From Marsupella aquatica (Eukaryota > Marchantiophyta), in NCBI GenBank assembly GCA_973895155.1, contig OZ316895.1:12090001-12154000 (forward strand): a DNA stretch of 64,000 nt, written 5' to 3'. The notes beneath the pieces were generated by a model. That model was given only the letters and a program-made list of their open reading frames with translations. It was not told the DNA's origin and did no database searches. Below are positions 57,679-64,000 of the stretch, piece after piece (positions within the stretch are counted from its first letter, which is position 1; each line of letters begins with the position of its first letter). A program made the translations under genes and the position numbers.

Positions 57679-59034
57679 AGAGAGAAGCTTTCTGGACGTC
57701 GTCGACTTGGAATTATTGACGACGTGTCTGTCAGGGCAGCCTCCAATACAAGTGAAGTAGTACTGTACACGAGAAGAGTGAAGGGCTTTCCTAAGGTTTG
57801 GATTAAAGATCGGGAAAAGGTCAATTTAGATCAACTGAATCTCCTAAGCTGGCTCTGCAAACTCTATCCAATGTGCATGTAGAAGAGCCAGTGAGATCAT
57901 CTCCATTTGAGATGCCCTACTTTAAACACCGCAAGATATTCTGCTGCCTGATTCTGGCCAGACAAAAACAATCTCGAATGATGTACGTGAGATCAAAACA
58001 AAATTTGCAGCCTCTATTGGCATAATCTCAAAGGGCTGTTTACTTTCTCATTCAAACTCGATGATACGAGCAGATTATCACAGGGGGGTATCGGTCATAC
58101 TGACGACATCGTTACTTTAAGTAGTTTCCGAACCACAACGTCCATAATTCAAGATCAAGGCAAGTTCATAGAAATCCGACTTGGGCAGCCGTCTGTTCAG
58201 TCTTAGGTTCACCAGTCTTCCCACTCTTATCTCAGATTTTACTCGGTATTCGCTAGCTCGGGAATGCATCTGATTCCTTCCTTTGTAGAGAAATGTGCAA
58301 AGTCGAAGAATTCCAAAAGGCAAACTATTTCTCTTCCAGGCAAACTTCTAAGTCCACAGCACTTCTCAGTAGAAATAGTATGGCCTCGTCACCTGTGAGA
58401 AGCTATGCAGAAGTCGAAGTAGCTACCAGGTTGTCCTTAACCGCATTTCGTTACTACTTATTAAAATCTAACTTCATAATAAATCCATATCCATGCTCAG
58501 CTTGTCCGAAAACTATATCACCCTTGAGATAAAGAACAAAATGAGCTGCTTATGCACCCAACAAGCACCAAATTTCAGTAAATAGCTTAGAAAAATTAGT
58601 ATAGTGACTACAGAATGGAAGCCCTTAGCGCAGGTTCGACCTTCTGAACACCAATTGTGTTTCTTTACATTAGAAGATTTGTAAGTGATAGCGGGCGTAG
58701 GCTGCACATTGTCGACACACCATACAGAAACCCTGATGCTCTAAAAACCAGTCTGGCATCTCCAACAAAGCTTCCCATTCCAATCAAATGTTATTTCCTG
58801 GAGCTAATGACCAGTCTCATCATCCCTTACTACTCAAGATGCTGCGTTGCTGGTAATTACAGTAAAATGTGCGCATAATGCAGAACATCTCGACCACAGG
58901 AAAATTAGGTCAGATTAGACCTTATTCGACATACCGAAACTGAAATCCTCAACGAATCGTCAACAAAGCAAGAAAGCAAGCTTCCTGATCCCCCGTCAGG
59001 TCATGCAGCTACTGCAGCTATAGTACCGTCTCCT

Positions 59035-59376
59035 CTATTCATGCTCCTCATGCTTGTATTCGAATAGACCATCGGGGCCCCAAGGGAATTCCTTGTTCCG
59101 GATGTGCAAATAGGAGTATTCCTTCTTCTCCTCTTCCTCCTCGTGATGACCTCCTGCGAAACTGTAGATTCCTAGAAGAGTGCAAGTCACGTATCCTGCG
59201 ATCGTTATGTTTCGCCATTTCATGGCCTCCTCCAGATCTTCGTGCTGCTGAGCTGAGGACCCAGACCCGGACTCGGCCGAGAAAGCTCTCTTGAACACAT
59301 GCTGCTGCTGCTGCTGCTGCTGAGGCGGCCGTCGCAGCAGGATCGATCCAATCTTGCTCCTCAAAGCCTGCGCCAT
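59035..59376 (-). CDS. COX6A: Cytochrome c oxidase subunit 6a, mitochondrial
   Basis: This nuclear gene encodes a small accessory subunit of respiratory complex IV in the mitochondrial inner membrane. From the ATG at 59376 the product is 113 residues. The N-terminus (MAQALRSKIGSILLRR) is an Arg/Ser-rich amphipathic targeting presequence, followed by a polyQ run (residues 19-25). A single membrane helix (ITIAGYVTCTLLGIYSFAGG, about 57-76) precedes the diagnostic plant COX6A end, YLHIRNKEFPWGPDGLFEYK. Length fits the family. The frame continues upstream without a stop to 59565, but the longer version lacks family resemblance, so the inner ATG is chosen. The coding part is uninterrupted. Confidence 0.96.
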   Translation of the reverse strand: MAQALRSKIGSILLRRPPQQQQQQQHVFKRAFSAESGSGSSAQQHEDLEEAMKWRNITIAGYVTCTLLGIYSFAGGHHEEEEEKKEYSYLHIRNKEFPWGPDGLFEYKHEEHE

Positions 59377-60471
59377 TCTGTAGTCTCCCTCCTCTCCTGG
59401 CCCTGCCCTTCGGTCAGCTTTGCCCTCGATTCGATGACAATTATCAATCCACCCTGACCTTTGCAACGCTACCGCACGACGAATGCGAAGACGCTTCTGC
59501 GCTCGCTCGCTCGCTCGCTCTATGTGACACAAAAGGGCCACAGGGCGAAATACCGTCGCGAACAATAATGAATCGAGCCAATGAAATATGAAAAATGCCT
59601 GAAGTACAACACTTTTTCTTTTTCTTTTTTTCCTTACCTGAAATTCAAAACTTTACCGTATGGTGAGGTACTTCCTTAACCGTGGTTGGACCAGGCCAGG
59701 AGTTGGAGATCCTAACTTTATTTCGCTATCTCAACCCGTTGTCTAGATTTCTGGTACACTAGTGAGTGCCAATTTTATTGAACATAGATAGACGTGAGGA
59801 ATGCCCATTATTTGAATAGAGGTGATTGATAACATTCAAGTCAGCTTCACCTGTTTCAAAGACTAAGTCAGCTTCACCTGTTTCAAAGACTCACCCTGCC
59901 ATCTCCTACTTCCACTTGCACCCTCAGTCTCAATTATGTCCCCAGAATTGTCTATTTTTTTGTTACACTAGCTCAAGTGCTTGTTCTTTGAACATGTATA
60001 GAGGTGAGGACATGCCCGTTCTTTGAATGCAAATAGAGGTAATGACATGGAAGCCCGCTTCACCTATTTCAAGACTCTCTCTACCCCCATCCCGTTTTTC
60101 TACTTGCACCCTCCATTTCATTTATGTCCTCTAGATTCATGATCTAGAGGCCGGGCTAGAGGGTAACAACATTTTGCAATCAAAATGTTGTTAGAGCATA
60201 ACAACAACATTTTGATTGCAATTATGCAGTTAGATACTTTTGGTACAAATTATACTCATTAACATTGTGGGCACCGGAGGTTATCTTGTTCGTTTTTGTA
60301 TTTCCATTCACACCATTTTTCTTTTTAGAAAAGTTCCATTTGTTCCATGACGTGTTGATTTCCATTCACTCCCTAGCCACTTCTGGCAAATGAGGGCCAT
60401 GAATGAAACTCAACAGTCATTTCTACTATACAATGGGTTATGAGATTGCATTTCCTGACACATGGGTTCCC
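59377..60471. other. Upstream flank of COX6A and intergenic DNA
   Basis: Immediately upstream of COX6A (reading leftward) is a GC-rich leader with a GAGC-type repeat at 59503-59520 (GCTCGCTCGCTCGCTCGCTC on the plus strand). Beyond it lie a 26-bp tandem duplication (AAGTCAGCTTCACCTGTTTC plus six bases, 59838-59890) and the hairpin at 60165-60192. No other gene is seen. Confidence 0.55.
60165..60219. repeat. Overlapping inverted repeats
   Basis: AACAACATTTTG (60165-60176) is inverted exactly at 60181-60192. A second partner for that central arm, AACAACATTTTGATTGC, follows at 60203-60219. The three arms can form alternative hairpins. Confidence 0.75.
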
Positions 60472-60843
60472 TGTTGGAGAATCCTCTATGAACCCCATAC
60501 GGTTGGGAAAACCGTCATGTAATAACCACGAGCACAACCAGCAAGCATGCACACACCGACAACAAGAGATATGTGATTCACGTTTGTCAAGGGTACGTCC
60601 ATGAGAACACGCAAGAGATTTACTCAACTTTGGCCACCATGGCCACACAAAGCCTCTTTGCACAAGCTCTCCTCCTAACACCTAGCTAGCTCCCTCAACA
60701 ATGAGCATGGGTCTCCAAGTTATAAGAGCTCTCCCTAGCCCCTCTATATGCTAAATGCAAGAGTTGCGGCTAATCACCATTAACAACCTAAGTAATGGCA
60801 GTTTAGCCTAAGTGTCAACCCAAGACTAGAGTTAACCCTAACA
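60472..60843 (-). mobile_element. Solo LTR of a third copia family
   Basis: The unit runs TGTTGGAGAATCC...GTTAACCCTAACA on the plus strand, about 372 bp. It shares the general plan of the other LTRs here (GATTCACGTTT/GGTTCACCTCC, TACGTCCATGAGAACACGCAAGAG, ACAAGCTCTC, TAGAGTTAACCCTAACA). No internal element sequence adjoins it. No clear target duplication is visible, so the outer limits are less certain than for the other LTRs. Confidence 0.7.
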
Positions 60844-60900
60844 CATATTCCAAAATTAATCATATGATTCTACCCCCTTTACAGACAATATAGTTACTAG

Positions 60901-61247
60901 TGTTGAGCATAAACGACAATCGCAATGGTAAGCACATGACACATCCAATGCGCAAGTAGTCGACACAAGAGATACGTGGTTCACCTCCTCAAGGCTACGT
61001 CCACGGGAACACACAAGAGAGCTTTACTGAACTCTAAGTCCGTCGGCTATACCAAGTCTCCACAGTGTAAGCTCTCCACATCTCTCAAGTGGCCCCATAA
61101 CAATGAGCCTAAGTTCCACTTATCCAAGCAAACACCGCTTGGCATATAGTGTGCATCCTAGTTAACCTAACCACGTCTCCGACTACGGTAACTAGTCTAA
61201 CTATGGTTATATGTTGTAACCCTAGACCTTGAGTAAATACCTAACAA
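60901..61247 (-). repeat. 3' LTR of copia element 2
   Basis: On the plus strand it reads TGTTGAGCATAAACG...AAATACCTAACA, 347 bp, TG...CA. The minus-strand purine tract (CCAGAGTCAAGGGGGAGA) immediately precedes it. The outer flank ACTAG (60896-60900) would be the target duplication; its partner is outside the window. Confidence 0.92.
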
Positions 61248-61418
61248 TCTCCCCCTTGACTCTGGTCTAGGGGAGGGTAATATTGCTAACTATATGATTC
61301 CTCAACGGGAAGTTCTGGACGGAAACCAACTAGAGCAAACCAGAACTAAGCCGTAGCCTATTACTAGGAGTGAATAAGAGCATATATCAATAATTACAAC
61401 GAATGTTAAGAAAAACCC

Positions 61419-61892
61419 TTACTTGTGACGCAATTGCAAAACCTGCAACACATCATGATGTCTAGAGAAACTTTCCAAATGAATCACTTTGGTAAATGCG
61501 TCAGCTGGGTTGAGTTTACCGTCTATCTTGACTAGCTCAAACAAATTATCAGACACAGCCTGCCTGATAAAATGGTACCTGACATCTATGAGCTTCACTC
61601 TACTGTCCATCACCTGGTTCACAGCAAGGTGGAGCGCACTCTGACTATCACAATGGAGCTTCACATTCCCCTGTGGCAATCCCATTTCAGTGATAAGTCT
61701 ATCCAACCAAATTGCTTCCTTCGCTGCTTCCGCTGCTGCAACATACTCTGCTTCTGTAGTAGACTGAGCAATACACTTCTGCAAAGTAGACCTCCAACTT
61801 ATGCATCCACCGCCAAGTGTGAACACGTACCCTATTGTTGATCTCCTTCGGTCCAGATCTTGTCCATGGTCAGAATCTACATAGCCAATCAA
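61419..61892 (-). pseudogene. copia RNase H (element 2)
   Basis: Visible are GYVDSDHGQDLDRRRSTIGYVF, LGGGCISWRSTLQKC, the intact STTEAEYVAAAEAAKEAIWLD, and CDSQSALHLAVNQVMDSR. The terminal NPADAFTK...FSRHHDVLQVLQL is also present. The catalytic residues that element 1 has lost are kept here. It is part of the larger broken polyprotein. Confidence 0.92.
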
Positions 61893-62206
61893 TGATCTTG
61901 CATTATTTGCATTTGCATCAAATCAAAGACCATGATCCACGGTACCCTTCAAGTACCTGATAATCCACTTCACTGCTTCCCAGTGTACCTTCCCTGGATT
62001 CGACATGTACCTGCTTACCTTGCCCATAGCCATGGCAAGATTAGGTCTAGTGCAAGTCATCAAATACATAAGACTTCCCACTGCCTTATCATAAATTCAT
62101 CGCAAATTTGTTTTAAATTAATAAACCTTTGACATCAGCCCCTTCTCTATCATATTTGTGAGACAAAAAGCTGATGATAATTTGAAGTGTGCAACCAAAG
62201 GGGTAC

Positions 62207-63223
62207 TTACTGGCTTACTATCCCCATCTTGAACCTGACAATCACCTTCCTAGCATAATTGCTCTGTGTCAACCATAGCTTACCAGCCTCCAAGTCCCTA
62301 GTGATCTCCATACCCAAAATCCTCTTAGCTGGCCCTAAGTTCTTCATCTTAAACTCTGCACTTAGTAGTGCCTTGAGCTTAACAATCTCAGACCTATCCT
62401 TGGCCGCAATAAGCATGTCATCCACATAAAGTACTAAAACAATGAACCCAAAGACAATATTTTTCACCGGTTTCAAATATACACAAGGGTCAAACACACT
62501 CTTGTGAAACCTTGTGACCGAATCTAATCGTCAAACCGCAGCTTGTTCCATTGTCTTGGTGACTGCTTCAACCCATACAAGGATTTCAGCAATCTACAAA
62601 GTAACTAGTTCCTCTTGTTCTCTCTTCACAAAACCTAGCAGTTGTCTCATGAAGATCACCTCTTCCAAGGTGTCATAGAGGAAAGCTATGACAACATCCA
62701 TCTGATCTAGCAGCAGACCAAACATTACAACAAGCACACACAATAGCCGTATTGTAGAGTACTTAGCAACTAGTGAGAAGACCTCATTGTAATCCACACC
62801 TTTCTCTTGTGTGAATCCCTTTGCTACCAACCTAGCCTTGTAGACCTTCGATCCACTTCCTGTGGAATTATCCTTCAGCTTGTAAATCCACTTGCTGTCC
62901 ACCACTTGCTGACCCTTAGGCAGCTTAACAAGCTCCCAAGTTTTGTTGTCCTTCGGTGACTGCATCTCCGTTTGCATTGCTACAGTCCACTCCTGCTTCT
63001 CCTTTGAAATACTTGCCTCATGAAATGAAGAAGGTTCCCCTTCTTCCAAAACCAACGCATCACCCTCATCATTAGCTGCAAAATTGTCTTTTTGAAATTG
63101 AGATGAATCAACCCACTGTCCATACCTAGGAGGAGCGCGTACAGTGCGACCAGATGTTCTTCTAGTCGATGACTCCGATTGAATTGCATCTATTGGTATA
63201 ATTTGAAGCTCAGCAGCATCCAC
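62207..63223 (-). pseudogene. copia reverse transcriptase (element 2)
   Basis: One frame (62594-63223) carries TWELVKLPKGQQVVDSKWIYKLKD, KARLVAKGFTQEKGVDYNEVFSLVAKYSTIR and QMDVVIAFLYDTLEEVIFMRQ. A second (62207-62497) carries the active-site YVDDMLIAAKD and RILGMEI. They are separated by stops and a frame change at 62500-62590. The connection region continues in further frames through 61893-62206 (PNLAMAMGK, SRYMSNPGKVHWEAVKWI). Confidence 0.9.
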
Positions 63224-63253
63224 TTGCTGCTCACCGGCATCAACAAACTCCTC

Positions 63254-64000
63254 TTATTCCTCTGGCAAAGGAACCAGCTCCATGCTTGGAGCACCTTCTT
63301 CTCTCTGATCATGTACCTCATGATCAATCTCCCCCTCAACGAGATCCGGGATAGGAGATTTTCCTTTGTTAGTACGAGAGACTTGAGTATTCTCCCCCTC
63401 CTTCAATAATCTTGATTCATTGAAGGAAACATCCCTACTGACAACGAGCTTACAAGCAATAGGATCCCATAGCCTGTAGGCCTTCACACCACTCTGATAC
63501 CCAAGAAAAATACATCTCTTGGACGTAGGATCCAACTTGGTCCTATTTTGCTTCGGTGTGAGAGCATATGCATCACTTCCAAAAAATACCAAGCCATGAT
63601 AGTCTGTTTTCCTCTTATAACGCATTTCAAACGGCGTTTTGAAATTGATTGCACTAGAAGGAAAAATATTTACCAAATAAGCTGTAGTATTGACAGCTGC
63701 TGCCCAAAATTCCTATGGTAAACCTAATTGGCTCAACATACTCCGTGACCGCTCCAATAGTGTTCGATTGAGCCTCTCAGCAACACCATTCTGTTGCGGA
63801 GTATAAACTATGGTGAGATGATGAGTTATCCCCTGTTCTGCACAGTACTCTTCAAATTCTATTGAAGTGTACTCCCCATCATTGTCTGACCTCATACTCT
63901 TCACCCTTGTATCCAAACACTTAACCGTGTTTCCTGTCTGATTCTCCACTTGGGCCTTCCACTTCGTAAAAATGGACAAGACATCAGACTTATGCGTCAT
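63254..64000 (-). pseudogene. copia integrase (element 2, partial)
   Basis: The core (63713-64000) has MRSDNDGEYTS, with the second catalytic Asp intact, and TPQQNGVAERLNRTLLERSR. A TAG separates it from EFWAAAVNT... and the C-terminal part (63254-63676: FEMRYKRKTDYHGLVFFGSDAY, FLGYQSGVKAYRLWDPI). The N-terminal zinc region is outside the window. Confidence 0.9.

Larger units (their letters stand above)
51579..59034. other. Stretch without a recognised gene
   Basis: Several open frames occur, including 54339-54776 (minus, 145 codons), 55177-55494 (plus) and 55829-56634 (minus, two overlapping frames). None carries a domain I recognise. The 54.35-54.8 kb part has fold-back character and may be a degraded DNA element. 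The region also holds the hairpin at 53424-53493 and the duplication at 57441-57678. Confidence 0.35.
60901..64000 (-). mobile_element. Ty1/copia element 2, 3' part (continues past window)
   Basis: On the minus strand the order is integrase, reverse transcriptase, RNase H, purine tract, LTR, so this is the 3' portion of a copia element. Its 5' LTR, gag and protease lie beyond 64000. It is closely related to copia element 1 in protein sequence, but its LTR belongs with the solo LTR at 10531-10874. Several stops and shifts break the polyprotein. Confidence 0.93.

Overview
This window looks like nuclear DNA of a land plant, probably an early-diverging one such as a moss; the species cannot be named. 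The evidence is plant-type Ty1/copia retrotransposons with an initiator-Met-tRNA primer-binding site, a plant-type cytochrome c oxidase subunit 6a gene, a decayed SGNH-fold Golgi protein of the AXY9/CASD1-like kind, Tourist-like MITEs, spliceosomal intron signals and long gene-poor stretches.

Layout. 1-8.1 kb: gene-poor, with one Tourist-like MITE, tandem duplications and dispersed repeats. 8120-15569: a complete but decayed Ty1/copia element (345-bp LTRs, GTTGG target duplication) carrying a solo LTR (10531-10874, GGAAC duplication) inside its gag. 15581-28655: a 13,075-bp DNA transposon with perfect 26-bp terminal inverted repeats and a CTTT target duplication, inserted a few bases beyond the copia element. 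28.7-32.5 kb: repeats, a fold-back element and a GA microsatellite. 32.6-33.65 kb: a broken SGNH-family pseudogene. 34-46 kb: gene-poor, with dispersed repeats. 46.9-47.8 kb: four tandem copies of a small Cys-rich ORF or exon. 51168-51578: a second MITE of the family seen at 1.5 kb. 59.0-59.4 kb: COX6A, the only clearly intact host gene. 60.5-64 kb: a solo LTR and the 3' part of a second copia element on the minus strand, running off the right edge.

The DNA transposon is the main result. Leftward genes encode a protein with three repeats of a DUF8039-like domain and, in a different frame directly downstream, an 872-residue protein with a DUF7869-like, possibly DDE/RNase H-fold, putative transposase core. 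Rightward genes encode a ParB-like domain, a beta-class N4/N6 DNA-methyltransferase-like domain (probably the same gene, joined across an intron) and a separate FCP1/NLI-interacting-factor-like HAD domain. Both accessory enzyme-like domains have lost key catalytic residues. Arrays of an imperfect palindrome (TTGGACTGGGA-nnn-TCCCAGTCCAA type) fill the divergent promoter region and an intron, and a second repeat (AAGTGTACATTTGG) fills both subterminal regions. Together these suggest a self-binding mobile element that carries repurposed DNA-methylation and CTD-phosphatase-like folds. No expression, mobility or database comparison can be shown from the sequence alone.
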